Below, piece by piece: positions 24,746 to 37,080 of a DNA stretch of 64,000 nucleotides. The notes under the pieces were generated by a model. It worked only from the letters and a program-made list of their open reading frames with translations, had not been told where the DNA came from and made no database searches. Each line of letters opens with the position of its first letter. Position 1 is the stretch's first letter. The position numbers were made by a program, and so were the translations under genes. Origin of the DNA: Eonycteris spelaea (taxonomy: Eukaryota; Chordata; Mammalia; Chiroptera; Pteropodidae); NCBI GenBank assembly GCA_003508835.1, contig PUFA01000162.1:434001-498000 (forward strand), read 5' to 3'.

Positions 24746-25334
24746 ATAATGTTATTAAGCTTGTCCTGACTACATTTTCAGTGATATCTGTCATCCTAAT
24801 TCTACATGGTTGTTCCATTTCCCAGTAGAAATTATGATATTCTTTTCTATTCTCAAGAGTCATACAGTTCCAGGGCACAACAGTGACCATGTTGGTCTAG
24901 AAAGAACCAGCCCAGTCCTTCACATATATCAGTTAGGACACATAAATCTAACTTCACATTGCATCATAGCCATATACACTGTACTCCCTAACATCCCATC
25001 CAAACCTAAGAAAGCCTTTCAATTCAAAATTATTTTTAGGAAAAGATTATTTTAACAACAGACTATGTACACATTACTGAGGGACAAATTTGGAAGGAAC
25101 TTAATATCTAAAAACTACCTCATAAAACTGTTAACTTTCTTCACCATTTTGAGAAGGAAGGACATCTTCAGAAGCACTGACACTTTAAGAAAAAAGAAAT
25201 AAATGATATGTAGCTAAGTGGAAAAATAACCAAGATGTAAATGAAATATACATTTTAATCAAAAGCATTTGAAAATACACACACGGCAAGAAATAAAGTG
25301 TTTGGGGGAAACTGTATATAAACCTTGATAATGT

Positions 25335-25818
25335 AGAGGTTCAGAATGAGCCCCCCCAAGATGTGCCTCAGTGGTATGTGGATTATTTTGAGCTAAAAGC
25401 AACAGAAACATGGCGAGCTCAAGAGAAACTTCTGCTTTTCCCCTTAACTATCTAGAGGAATTTAAATTAGATATCTGGCCCATGATAAGGGTTATCACTA
25501 GAAATGACTTTTTACATATTTATATGCCAGCAGATACTAATAATTACTGAATACGTGGTCTCCCTACAATTACCTTCTGAAGCCTTAAGGAACCTTACCT
25601 CACCCCCACCTCATAACATCATATACACTCAATTTCCCTTTCTGTCTCTCAACCCCTCCTTTATGTGGAGTCTCTGACTCTCATATATGTGGGGTTCCCA
25701 TGCATATGTATGTAATTAAACTTGGTCATTTTCTCTTGCTAATCTTTCTCATGTCTATTTGATTATTAGAAAGAGCCTTGAGAGTAGAGGAAAGTTTCTT
25801 CCTCCTCCTCAACAGTAA
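25335..25818 (+). mobile_element. Solo LTR, ERVL-like family (copy 2)
   Basis: The element has an 'aagatgtgcctcagtggtat' start region and 'ggattattttgagctaaaag', a T-rich segment with 'aattaaacttggtcattttc', then 'ttgctaatctttctcatgtc', 'tatttgattattagaaagag' and a final 'agagtagaggaaagtttctt' plus pyrimidines ending in CA. The same order recurs at 33.8, 34.3 and, inverted, at 13.8 and 35.2 kb. No internal retroviral sequence is adjacent. Confidence 0.55.
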
Positions 25819-27690
25819 TTCTCTTTAGATGATTTTTTAAAAATAGGTTCCCTTATATTCCAATATTTTAAAAAATAACCAAGTATCACTTGATTGCTTC
25901 AAATGAAATCTAACAAATAGAATGTTTTTAAAAGAAACAGAAAGAATATTGAAATTTATATAAAATTGAGCAGTAAACCAGAAGATGACCTCTAAGACTC
26001 CTTCCATTCTAGCAGCTTATGATTTTTTAAATTAGAAGGAAGTAGGACGTAGTATTTAATTAACTTGAAATGTAGAGTTGGAATATAATCAAAGTAGCTG
26101 GTTTTAGAGAGATGATGCAAAATACATAAAATCCATCTTGGAAAACAGTTTTACTATCTGGACAGTGCAACAACTATGAATAAGATTTTTAGATAAGAAA
26201 ACCAATATGAAATTGTGAACTATTTAAGAGGCAATCTTTCCAGCATAATGTTTTCTAAATGATTTTCAGCAATGAAAGTGTATGTAACCAAGAAATACAA
26301 AATTCAGGTCATTATTCAACTATCAGTGAACAAAATTCTCTCTTGCAAGAACTGTGAAATACTATCCTAGGAAGCATTGTTGTGGAGCAAGCAATAGAGA
26401 AACAATTAAACTCATCTATGGTCCTTGTGAAGCTGAGGGTTTATTTTTTAATTTTGTTTATTTTTTAATTTATACCTGATATTAAGACAAAATTTCTAGG
26501 GTACTGCCAATTTGCAGGCCAGGGATACAACATTTTCAGAGAATATATTATCTGGGGATCTTATCTCATGTTCAGAATCTCTGGATGATTCAGATACCAC
26601 TTTTGTTTTCTTCAAGACTGAACTCAGGAGAGACCTTACACCTGGCTTTGGTGGTTGAGAAGGCAGATGATTTACCCAATAACCAAGAGACTAACCAAAG
26701 TAAAGGACAGGAAATGAGTAGGTATAGGCATTTTCCAGGAAATATTTACTACTTCTTTAGTGTATCAGTCACAATCGGTAGGTATGAGTGAAAGAAACCA
26801 AAGAAAAAATATTGGCCGAGCTCAGTGTCTCCAGATGGGTCAAGAATCAGGTTTAGAGACAGTGCACCCAGGGCCAATGCTGGAAGTAATGCTGCAGAAC
26901 TGTGCTGGCGAAGACACCACTGGCATCATTGTTCGTTGGAGTCACTGCAGTTAATGCCTCCAATTCCATGAACACTGGTCATTGACCACCATGTTACGGG
27001 ACAATTCTTCATTGATGTCTTGCATTTCTGCAAGTCGTCTAAGCAGAAGCACTGATTGGCTTTGTTTCAGATTATCTTTCAAGAATGTTTGCAGAGCAGA
27101 AGCCTTGAAAGGTAACATAGTATTTCCCTCTAGAACAAAGGGTAGATATGCTTACTGCCCGTATAGAAGATTCAGACAAATATGACAGGAAAAATTAGAA
27201 TCTGAGAATATCTTTCTTCTTTTTCTGAAAGAATTCTAATGTGTCCTGGCTCGCCCTCCTATTAATGGGTTATGGAAAGTTCCTCTCCTGTAGCACAACC
27301 ACCATGTGTTCAGGTAGCTATCTGGGTCCATTTGCATTGCTCTCATAAGAATCAGGGACAAGGGGAACTAGTGCATATGCTGATGTCATGCAGCTCAATG
27401 GGCCACGAATAACAGAATTCTTTGTCTTTGACCCAAGGGTTTAGTGTTTTCTACCAGCATCCATGAAACTGTGGGAGGCAAACTGGTTACCTTGAGAGTA
27501 GGATGAAATCTCAGACCCTCACAGTTTTTGCACCTTGCTGCTAGAATTGTTCTCGTTCTTCTCTGTATTATACTTCTGCTTTCTTCTACCTGCATTGGAT
27601 GAGTTTTGTTTGCTTTGTTTTATTTTGTTTTGTTTTTCATGGCCTGTTGATAGAAGGGCAAGTTCGGGCACACCAGAATTCTTCCAGGTT
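25819..27690. other. Intergenic, nothing resolved
   Basis: No gene was recognised. The stretch 26,580-27,560 holds several short open frames without signatures and no repeat I can name. Confidence 0.3.
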
Positions 27691-27697
27691 CCAGTTT

Positions 27698-27699
<2 letters not shown>

Positions 27700-27732
<33 letters not shown>
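27700..27732. repeat. (GTT)n microsatellite
   Basis: About eleven GTT triplets are seen directly. The poly-valine and poly-leucine open frames across it are artefacts of the repeat. Confidence 0.95.
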
Positions 27733-27733
<1 letters not shown>

Positions 27734-28414
27734 TACCATATTTCTCAAGTAAGATGGTTTCCTATGAGGCCATGGTCAATTCAGGGCTGAGTTGAGGTAT
27801 GAGCTAGATGTCCAAGGCCTGCCATAACCATAGGTAGGACACAGTAACCACCACCTGGAATAACAATGAAAAGCACAAAACTAAAGACGGGAAGATTTTC
27901 TGAGCATGGTGAGTTGGTGTGAGTGAGTTGGAGAGAGTTGCAGTGAGTGAGAAAGTGTCCTAGAAAATTGTATTTGTTACAGGTTTAAGTCCATTCATGC
28001 TGTAGAAGCTTTGATATGAGTGTGTGTTTTATTTTTAAGAGTAGCATACATATAGGAACATATGCAGATCATAAGCTCAATGAATTATCCTAAAGTGAAT
28101 ATACCTGTGAAATAGTAACCCAGATCAAGAAATAAAGTATTGCCAATACCTCAAGGACTCTCTAATGCCCTCCCAGTTATTATCTTCCCTTTCCCCCAAA
28201 ATGGCAATTGAGAAATGAGTGTAGCTCTTGAGAGAGTAGAGGCATTAAGGTAAGGAGTATTCTTCACTACACAGCTTCATTACTTTGATGTGAAGAATTT
28301 TTAGAACCTCAAACTCAAATACACTTAAACGGAAAGGCAAAACTGCATTTGAAGCTAAATAGAATGCTAAATTTGTCACTCTACTACCTTTCTCTTCAGG
28401 CTTCTGAATCAGAA

Positions 28415-28635
28415 AAATCAAAAGTCACCATTTCTCAAAGTGGACCCTGCCAGCTTCAGAATCATCCAGGATGTTTATTAAAATGCAGTTTCTCTTAAAC
28501 ATTTTTTTAATTAAAAAATAATAATAAAATGCAGGTTGTCAGGTCCTCAACTAGAGATTCTGATTACTTACCTCTGGTGTACATGTGAGGCATTTACATT
28601 TTAGCAAGCTTCCAAGTTTTTAGTAAGCACTTTAA
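28415..28635 (+). mobile_element. MER5-type hAT remnant
   Basis: 'caccatttctcaaagtggac', 'tcagaatcatccaggatgtt', 'ctagagattctgattactta' and a 'tttagcaagcttccaag' end follow MER5 order. An A/T-rich insertion splits it at about 28,495-28,530. Confidence 0.6.
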
Positions 28636-30098
28636 ATAATAAGGATAAGGATGATGCTAAAAAAATGATAGTTAAAATGCAAAGAGATTACTCTGAGCCA
28701 GACCTTAAGAGTTCTAGAATATCCCAAGGAAGGGGAAAACCCAGGAATTTGATAAATATTGAATTTCTTCTAAACCTTTGAAAGTAAGGCTCAAACCAGT
28801 TATAATTTCATTTAAAAATTAAGATGTATGATATTTCTTATACTCTAAAAGTTTTGTAGAATCCCCATGTGTCATAGTTTCATTAGTCTTTTTAAATACT
28901 GTATCACAGGGCTGGCTCATAACATAATTGTGGGAGGAAGAAATGTAAAATGAGGAAGAGGAAGAGAGGCTGAGAACTGGAAAAAAAATCCATAAGTTAG
29001 TGTGCTAAATGCCTCTGAAATGATTGGCCATGAATGTAATATTGGTTTATGGTTTTTAAATCTTTTAGATGCTGCCACTCAAGATTTTCAAAGCAATTTT
29101 AAAAACATCAACATGATGGAATATTTTATTTCAGGTCAGTGAATAGTTCTGTTTACCAGTTTTGGTGGATTGTGATTGATCGATAAAAAGAAGGAATGAC
29201 TTGATTTGATAGAGTGGCATATGACACTATGGCCTTCAGACTCTGGCTTATTCTATGATAAATGGTTAGCTGAAGAGGCCTGGGCATTATCAAGAACTGG
29301 GGAAGTAAATCAACTTCTGAAGAGGACGGAGTAGAATCTGGCCAACCAAATGCTGCCAGCCTTGAACTTAACAACAGCTTAATTTAAAAAATAAACAAAA
29401 AAATGTAAAAACCTTGTATTACAAAATAGAACAAAACAAACAAACAAAACCCTATGAAAACTTAGGACTATTTTACAGGCTTGAAGTGGAATGTAATACA
29501 ATGAACGTCTAAGCCCCACAAGGAAGTAGACATAAATCATTTCTTATTAGCACCTAAAAGGCACTAGGAGTAAGAGAAAATTGTAATTCAGGGTGTAAAG
29601 TAGTCAGCATCCTCTATCCTAGATCAGAGTTGTAAACTCACACTGTACAGATATAGCTTGTCTCATACTGTGAAACTGGTTTTATTGCAAAATCGAAAGA
29701 GACTCAGACTGTAAGTCACTCAGCAGATTCCGGAGTCACTGGAGAGATAGTAGGTGGCTGTATTCTGAAACAGTCATCAACTGGAACAGGATTCGTAAGT
29801 AAATATAGTTACTTACTTCCTAGTTATCTTTTTACTAAGAAATATAAATAAACTCCCTTGTCTCAGATATGTTAAAGTTTCTGAAAAATTAGAAAACATA
29901 AATCCCAGCATTCTAACCACCATAGGACCTTGAATGCAATACTTAATTTACTCTTTGTGTTTCCATTAAAGTAGTGTGACAATAACTATTTCTGTGAGTA
30001 TATGGTACAGGAAGACACCAAAACAGAACACGTCATGGAATTAAGCATTGCATAAGTGCTAAACAATTCAATTTAAACTTAAATTTAAACTTACAATG
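28636..30098. other. Intergenic, nothing recognised
   Basis: A/T-rich. No gene, RNA gene or clear repeat was recognised on either strand. Confidence 0.3.
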
Positions 30099-30232
30099 CC
30101 TATATATGTGTGTGTATATGTATGTGTGTGTGTGTGTGTATATATATACATATGTGTGTGTGTGTAGTGTGTATATATATATATATATGTGTATATATAT
30201 GTGTGTATATATATGTATGTTGGGTGTGTGTG

Positions 30233-30282
<50 letters not shown>

Positions 30283-30290
30283 ATATATAA
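30099..30290. repeat. Compound (TG)n/(TA)n microsatellite
   Basis: Alternating TATA and TGTG blocks run for about 190 bp. Open frames of 80-114 codons across it (His/Thr/Tyr/Ile repeats) are artefacts. Confidence 0.95.
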
Positions 30291-30808
30291 TTTAAGGCTG
30301 GCTGACCCAATTTTCTCCTTCATTACCATAAGTTTCTTATTTACTGGGAAATTCAAAACTGATTTCAAATTTGACAAAATTTTTTAAGTCTTGGGAATAA
30401 AGACCCTATATTAGTACAAAACAATAATTATGATTGCAATTTGGCCTCCTAATTCTGGACTTAATTTTAAGTGAACAAACAATATAAGAAGAATTAACAT
30501 GCAAGAGAGTTACAGAAAGAGAGGACAATGCATAAAACTCAGAAACACAAACATTCTGATTACTAAAAGGACTTATTCGATTAGATAGCAATTGTCAACA
30601 TTAAAGGTATAAAAGGAAGAAAAGTCCTTGTGTTATTTGAAGAAGTAATAACCGTAAGCAATCAAGGACTTTATATAGGTTGTAGAAGGAAATAGAAAAC
30701 TTTAATAATGTATCTAAACTCTCTCATTTCTTACATCAAAGACTACTGTATACTGTCAACTCTCTCAAAATCTTTATCTCTAGAACTCTTACTTCAAAAT
30801 TCCAGAAC

Positions 30809-30960
30809 TGTCTACAGTCATGCCACCTTGAACAAGCCCAATCCCTGCTGATCCCACAAGCTAAGCAGGGTTGGGCCTGGTTAGTACTTGGATGGGAGAC
30901 CACCTAGGAAGACCAGGTACTGTAGGCACAAAAAATTAAAAAAATAATAAAAAATAATAA
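30809..30960 (+). mobile_element. 5S rRNA-derived SINE, complete (fruit-bat type)
   Basis: Positions 30,810-30,927 are a diverged full-length 5S rRNA copy, beginning 'gtctacagtcatgccacctt' and ending 'ggtactgtaggc'. The internal promoter is well kept: A-box 'agctaagcaggg', intermediate element 'ggttgggcc' and C-box 'cttggatgggagacc'. An A-rich tail follows to 30,960. The unit is flanked by 13-bp direct repeats, aaaattccagaac (30,796-30,808) and aaaattctggaac (30,961-30,973), which match at 11 of 13 positions. This shows insertion by target-primed retrotransposition. 5S-derived SINEs of this short form are known in pteropodid bats. It is a retroposon, not a working 5S gene: many bases differ and no terminal T-run follows the 5S body. 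Confidence 0.9.
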
Positions 30961-30989
30961 AAAATTCTGGAACCATGTAAGAAAATTCC

Positions 30990-31640
30990 TGTTGGATATC
31001 TCCACATAGATGTGCTACAGATGTGTCCCTTAAACACAACTTATGCAAACCTGAACAAATCATCTCTCCCCAACACTTTCCTGATCCTTTCAGTGTTCTA
31101 CCTTTTAGTGAAAGATGTGGACCCAAGAAGAAATTTATCTGCTGACAGGAACTCTCCACGATCAACTAAGGGCCCAAATTTTATAAATAATAAGTGTCTA
31201 GCGCCATTTGCTGACAGTCTCTTCACATACTTTGTATACTGAGAGGAACCTCAGACTGAACTTGGCTTCTGGCACTATTCCCTGCTTGTTTATGCTGTCT
31301 GAGTCAACCACTGCAGGGAAGCCCTGGTTGTGTCTTCTGACCAATGGATTGAGACCTGTTCCATGCAATCAGAACTGTGCAAATTATATCCTCATTTGCA
31401 TCTACACAGATCTATCAGAATTGTACTACTTAGGCTAATCAGAACTGTACAGTTTGGAAACATCATTAACATGATATAGACCAAATGGGAACTGAGGTTG
31501 GGAGAATTCTTTATGAAAAGTGAAATCTTTGTCTCATTGGAGCACAATTTAAGTTGCTACCTGAATCTGCATCTCTTGGGCTGCAGCTTTTATTGCTCAA
31601 ATAAATACTTTTTTTTTTTATGATCCAAAATTAATTTTGG
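30990..31640 (+). mobile_element. Probable LTR of an endogenous retrovirus
   Basis: The 3' part reads like an LTR: 'tttgtctcattggagcacaa', then 'cctgaatctgcatctcttgg', then 'attgctcaaataaatact', with an AATAAA at about 31,601 and a T-rich stretch after it. The 5' boundary is uncertain. No adjacent gag, pol or env was seen. Confidence 0.45.
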
Positions 31641-31769
31641 TTGACAAGGGTATCAAGATCTACCAGATTTCCTAAGCCAGAAACATGCATGTTAGCCGCA
31701 ATCTGCCATTTTTCATGTATTTTATATAAAATTGAGAATCCCTGCTATTTCCAGCTTTTATATATTTCT

Positions 31770-32400
31770 AGAGTACTACACCAGCCAGGGTCCAGTAACA
31801 AAAATCATACTAGTTATTTTAACAGAAATAATTTATTATAAGGAATAAGTTAAGTGGATATTGGAATGCTGAAAAGGCAAGAGGAAATATTGAAGTAGCA
31901 GAGAAAGAATTGCAGGAGCAGCTACCACCCCTTAGACTAGGGGAACAAACAGCAGAGGTTGGGGTTATCAGAATTTAGGAGCTTAGAAGAAGAATGCTGA
32001 ACTTCTTGGGATCCAGGCCTGGAGGAGTGACCATTATCTGGTTGCTGCCACTTCAAGAGCTCAGAAGAGGGATTGTATCAAGTTAGGCTGTGGGAAGGTG
32101 ACAGCTGGTAATGGTACCTGTGAAGGATATATGCAGGCTGGGTCGAGGAGTATGAAAAAAAAAAAAGACCAATGGCTGTTTCTAGGAAGGAGGGCTATTG
32201 CTAGGCGTTATGCTGATAGGATCGGCAAACATGTAGAAATGAGCTGATGTTTTTCTCTCTCCTTAGCCTTGTGGTGCTTCCTACTGGGAGAAACAAACAA
32301 GAGGCCAGGGGGAGGGGGTGGGGCAATGCAATCTACAGAGAGCTGGTGCTAGCATAGCCAAACAAAATACAGAGAAGTGTGAAGCGGAGATAATAGCTGT
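31770..32400. other. Probable old repeat, family unresolved
   Basis: The segment starting 'accagccagggtccagtaac' and continuing 'tttattataaggaataagtt' resembles a common mammalian interspersed repeat. The family and end were not resolved. A G-rich tract lies at about 32,308-32,325. Confidence 0.3.
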
Positions 32401-33521
32401 TAAATGACAAAAATAAACCAACTTAGTAATGAGTTTGGTGCCCTTTATTCAAGGGAAAACAATCCATGGATTGAGGGAGTACAATGTCTCTCAAGCAATT
32501 GTCCTGCTCTTCCCAAGGGGTATTTGGACAAAAACTAGTTAGCGTGTTAGAAGAGGCAACAAGGAAACAGGGCCTGTGCAGTGCAAACCCTGAGAGCTGT
32601 TTTTCTATTTGTAATGCAAGTGCCAGACTTAAGCTTTCATTGTGGAGGCAACCACTTCAAAGAGGTATTTACTTCAAAGACGACTATCTGGAATAACACA
32701 TTGACAGCCCCACAGCTAGACAGAGAGCCAAGCCTCCTTCCCCACTGAGGCTCCTGTGTTTTAGAGATCTTTGTTGATTTTAATAACTGTCCATTTAGGC
32801 CATGACTTTTTTCTCTTCTCATGCTTTAAATTCCTGCTCTTATGTTTTAAATTCACCAATAAAGGGTAAGCCTGAGAAGCCCTAGGTCCCCCCACCCTCA
32901 ACCCCATTAATATAGAAACCCAGGTCCATGAACTATACGCCTCCCACCCCGCACACACAGTACACTGTGTGGCACCAGGTGTGCAGTGTAATTTCCAGGT
33001 CTCCTAGGTAACAAATCTTAATTTTTTTTTAAAGTTTCCTGATGGTTGTTGCTGAAGGGTGTTTTGAAATTATAATAAGAACTACAAGGCCTGGTCCAAA
33101 ACCACAACAATGGTTATTGATAGGCTGAGACCAGCATAAAACAGTCTGATTGGCCAAGAGGTTTGGAATTGCCTTATAAGACTAGCAGGTCAATCTGGGA
33201 TTAGAAAAGAGTATTTGGTTTAAATTGAATGGCTGGGGTTGCATTACTGACTTTATTTAAAACAAGGAAACCATTACAGATTCTGGCATCTGGGGGTTGG
33301 CTGACTGAATAGCAGAGCTTTTACAGGGACATGAAAGTTATATAAGTTTCAGTTTGGCACCTGAGGCAGAGAGAAGCTCTTTCTTGAACCTAGAAAGAGA
33401 AATTTATTTCAACATAGCCTAACAATGGGAATTCAACAAAGTGTGCTGTTTCTTTCTTTTTTTCCTTTTAGACAAGGCAACCCTTTGGTTGACCTTACAG
33501 ATTGCAAGGACCTTGTCAGTT
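32401..33521. other. Unresolved, possibly retroviral LTR in part
   Basis: The part from about 32,790 to 33,010 has an AATAAA at about 32,861 followed by a C-rich stretch, a layout seen in some gammaretrovirus-like LTRs. No retroviral protein sequence was seen. No cellular gene was recognised. Confidence 0.25.
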
Positions 33522-33621
33522 TATAATCTCTTAATTTTTTACTTTTTATGCCTACAGCACATGGTCTTCTTAGGTGGTCTCCCATCCAAGTACTCAACCA
33601 GGCCCGACCCTGCTTAGTTTT
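33522..33621 (-). mobile_element. 5S rRNA-derived SINE, 5'-truncated, inverted
   Basis: On the minus strand this reads 'ctaagcagggtcgggcctgg', then 'tacttggatgggagacc' and 'gtgctgtaggca', followed by an A-rich tail (T-rich on the plus strand at 33,522-33,548). The first 45-50 bases of the 5S body are missing. It is oriented opposite to the complete copy 2.6 kb to the left. No clear target-site duplication was found. Confidence 0.85.
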
Positions 33622-33639
33622 GTTGTTTCTATCCTAAAC

Positions 33640-33795
33640 GCCTCTAGAGTTCCTCCTTTCTCTCCATCCTCACTGCTGCTCTCCTGCCTTATGAACCATC
33701 ATCACTCAGATGACTTAATGCAGTAGCCTCCTAACTGGTCTTGCAGTTTTCTCCCTTGTCTGCTTCAAACCCACTCTGCATACAATGGCCTGAGT
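33640..33795 (+). mobile_element. L2 LINE fragment
   Basis: 'tagcctcctaactggtcttg', 'gcttcaaacccactctgcat' and 'acaatggcctgagtgatggt' follow the L2 3' end order. It is interrupted at its right end by an LTR. Confidence 0.65.
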
Positions 33796-34262
33796 GATGG
33801 TAAAGGAGAGCAAAGTTTACCACCCCTAAATATGTCACTTTGGCTTGAGGATTAATTTGAGCTCCAGGAAGTCAAAACTCTGCAGACACAAGAAAAACTC
33901 GTTATCTCCCCCTCAACTACCTAAATTTGCATTGGAAAAGGGACCTGAGAGAAAGAAAGCTATTACCAAAGATATTTACCTAAGAAATCATTTGCATAAC
34001 GGAGAGACCTTTGTTTTCTGAACTTCTTTTCTTGCCTTCCTGTGAATGGCCTTTCTACTTTTGTAACCCCAGACCCTTATTCTTTACTTAGCTTAGGATG
34101 TTATTTAAGTTTCAATTACAGGGTGGCCTTTTGAGTCTTCCTACCTTTATGGGGCTCCCATACATACATAATTAAATGTTTTTTCCCCTTGTTAATCTGT
34201 CTTTTATCAATTTAATTATTAAAAACCAGCCAGAGAACTAAGAAGGGAAGAAGGAAAAAAGG
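33796..34262 (+). mobile_element. Solo LTR, ERVL-like family (copy 3)
   Basis: The order is the same as in copy 2: 'cctaaatatgtcactttggc', 'ggattaatttgagctccagg', 'aacttcttttcttgccttcc', 'ttccccttgttaatctgtct', 'ttatcaatttaattattaaa', ending near 'gagaactaagaagggaagaa'. It is inserted in an L2 fragment. It has no internal region. Confidence 0.6.
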
Positions 34263-34299
34263 ACATTTCCATTTGTAGAGGACAAAATAACTCATTAAT

Positions 34300-34596
34300 T
34301 GGAAAGGCACTGACTTTAATCTGCTCTTCTTGTCATACTTTTCCTGGTCACCTTTTAATAACTTGCCTTCCCTCCCTCCTCAGAAGCTCCAGACCTCTTT
34401 TCCTTTAGCCTAGGATGATATATAATCCTAAATTCTAAATATATTTTTGAGTTACACATCCCAGAGTTTCTCCCATGTGTATATGAGACATACATGTTAA
34501 CAAACTCCTATTTTCTCTTGCTGATCTGTCTTTCATTATAGAGCCCCATTCAAGAACCTGGAAGGGTAGAAGGAAAAATTTTTTTCCCCCTCTACA
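34300..34596 (+). mobile_element. Partial LTR, ERVL-like family (copy 4)
   Basis: Only the 3' half is recognisable: 'tctcttgctgatctgtcttt', 'cattatagagccccattcaa', then 'gaacctggaagggtagaagg' and a pyrimidine run ending CTCTACA. It lies in the same orientation, directly after copy 3. Confidence 0.55.
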
Positions 34597-34663
34597 ACCA
34601 TATGCCATTCTAACTCTATAATTTATCAAGTTCTCTTCTTTCACCTTTAGTTGTATTGTTGGC

Positions 34664-35035
34664 CTAGACTAAGGTTTCTCTACTTTAGCGCTATTTAGGG
34701 CAGAATAATGCATTGCAGTCAGGGGCTGTCCTGTGCACTGTGGGATGTTGTGCAGCATTCCTGGCTTCTACTTTCTAGATAGTAGTAGCATGCCTCTACT
34801 TCTGGTTGTGACAACTAGAAATTTCTCCACATGTTGCCAAAGGTTTTTAATTTTCAGTTAAATGCCAATTTTAGTTAAATAATACATAATTTTTTAGTAT
34901 AAATATAACCTATCCACCATTTCAGAAATGTAACTAACATTCAAATTTAACCACACACCTGTATTTTTAGCTGCTAAATCTGACCGTCCTATCTGGAGGT
35001 AAAATCATCCCTGGGTGGAGACTCCTGGCCTAGAG
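34664..35035 (-). mobile_element. MER20 hAT remnant
   Basis: In reverse orientation, 'gtcaggggctgtcctgtgca', 'ctgtgggatgttgtgcagca' and 'tctggttgtgacaactagaa' match MER20. The right part is diverged and carries an A/T-rich insertion. Confidence 0.65.
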
Positions 35036-35159
35036 TTAAATATGTGTTTCACCAATTGCAATGAGTCAGTTACTTTTTATTGGCATGTTTTTAGAGTCAA
35101 TTCTACATTGAAAGAGTTCAAATTTCATAATCATGAGTACTGTGCCTTCAACACCAGAC

Positions 35160-35680
35160 TGTAGAGGAGAAAAAGTATTTTCTCTACCCTTATAGGTTCT
35201 TGGCTGAGAAGCCTCCACCCCATAATAAGACAGGTAAACAAGAGAAAGAAACAGAAGTTTAATAACATGTAGAACTCATGTTTACCTACGAGATATCCAG
35301 CAAAAATTTGAGTAAAACTCCTTGAAATAGCCCAAGCCACCAGTTTAAATGCTATCTTTAGCTAAAGATAAAAGATTGAGAGACAGTTACGGGAAGTTAA
35401 GGAAAAGCATGGCAAACAAGGGTAAGATTTGTTATACAAGGTCTGTTTCTTCTCCACCAATAAGTTTCCAGGGATTTAGTCATTTTTCTCTTCTTTGTAC
35501 AGACAGGGAGACACCTTTACAAATGGAGATTTCTTTTATAAATTTAAATATCCCTTACAAAAGGTTACATTCTGCTCTGTTTTCAGACATTCTCCTGTGT
35601 GTCTGGTAGGTCCTCAAAAATAGTCAATTCAAAATCATCTTTATGCCAAACAGGCATATTATAGAATGAAATATTCTGGT
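35160..35680 (-). mobile_element. Solo LTR, ERVL-like family (copy 5)
   Basis: This is the inverted counterpart of copies 2-4. It begins on the plus strand with 'tgtagaggagaaaaagtatt', 'ctacccttataggttcttgg', 'aataagacaggtaaacaaga', and continues to 'tatgccaaacaggcatatta' near its right end. There is no internal retroviral sequence. Confidence 0.55.
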
Positions 35681-37080
35681 ACCTTGTCACGATGCAGTGA
35701 AAAGAGAGATGCAGAATCTGATTAGATGACTTGTAGTCCTGATGGAAAATTTAAAAAACCTTCAAATTCAGTCAGGGAGGAAAGGGCTTAGACAGGAGGC
35801 TAGCAACAACCTTAGCAGAGTAAATGAGAATGAAAAGTTCTGTCCACACTAGTCAGTTGAAAGAAGTTACAAAAGACATTATGAAAGATTTGCATAAGTG
35901 GAAATAACAATGTTTAAGTCAATGGGAAAGACACTTAAATTTCTTAAGAAACTTAAGAAATGTAAAATCAAAGCAAGCCAAAGAGGAAGTCGGCTGCAAT
36001 CTTAGAGGGTATTGCAGACTTCCCGTCTCCGACAGAATTAGCAAATTCTTAAACTCCTGCAAGGTTTGCCCCAAGTCCAAGTCCATGGTGAAGTACGTAA
36101 TTCTTGTTATAACAGTTATAAAAATGACTAATTATGTCCATCAGCAGAGTAGGAAGAACTTCCCTGAATAATTTCAGCACTTGAATCCTGGCCTTTAGTC
36201 TTGACCACTAAAACGCCTTAACTGATTGAAATAATAACTTCAATTTGTTTGGAAGGATTGAACTGTGTCTTTCATGGGTGTGTGTGGGTATTTTAATTCT
36301 GGGAAAATTTAACACTTTCCTGATTGTGTTAAGTTCAGAGAAAATTGTGAATATCTAGTTCTATATTTAGTGTATAAAATGTTTACAATGTTTAAGAGAT
36401 TTGGCACAGTAGCATATTTGACTGAGCAGCCTGGAGATTCCAATTAAAATGGGTAATAGAGTAATTGATTTTAGACATATGATTTTTAATTGAATATTAT
36501 AAAACATTTATTATTACTATAATTTATTAGATTTATAAGACTATTAGCTGGGAAAGTATTACTTGTTAGGATCAGAACTGATGTGCTTAAAAAGGAAAAT
36601 TAAATGTGGTAATACTATAAGTAATTTGAACCTTTTAAAGTAATTTAACGAGGTTATAAATAGGACTGATTCTTCAAAGAGTAGTTTCCCAATTTTACCT
36701 GCTCAAATTTCCCTCAGAGATGCCCTTGGAAGTGATTATGAACACATTTGTATATATAAAATAATATATATTTATTTAAAAAAATAATTTATGTATATAA
36801 AGTAAATAAAAAAATATGCACAGTAGCTTATAAATTGATCTTAATTTATGAAATTTATTATTTTTATTAGTTTATATGAATCAAAAACATCAAGGAATAA
36901 TTAACTTATCTGTACTTAAAAATAGCAAATAACCTATAGCAACAGTTTTGAAGGTTCTTTTGCATAAAAGTCAAGCCCTATGGCAGACATACATGGTTCT
37001 ATCAAGCGAGAGTGTTGGTCGCTAGCCTTTCTCAACAGCTGCTGAAAACCAGATTCAGTTAGGAAATGTCTTAAACACAG
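35681..37080. other. Upstream region of ANKRD22, nothing recognised
   Basis: A/T-rich DNA without a recognised gene or repeat. Distal control elements could lie here, but none is evident. Confidence 0.3.

Noticed and set aside
27535..27795. Open frame with a poly-valine segment
   Set aside because: It is a translation of the (GTT)n microsatellite, and its neighbouring frame gives poly-leucine.
30033..30387. Open frames of 80-114 codons with His/Thr/Tyr or Val/Cys repeats
   Set aside because: They are translations of the compound TG/TA microsatellite.
30810..30927. A functional 5S rRNA gene
   Set aside because: The body diverges from 5S at many positions, ends in an A-rich tail instead of a T-run terminator, and is flanked by target-site duplications. 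It is a SINE.
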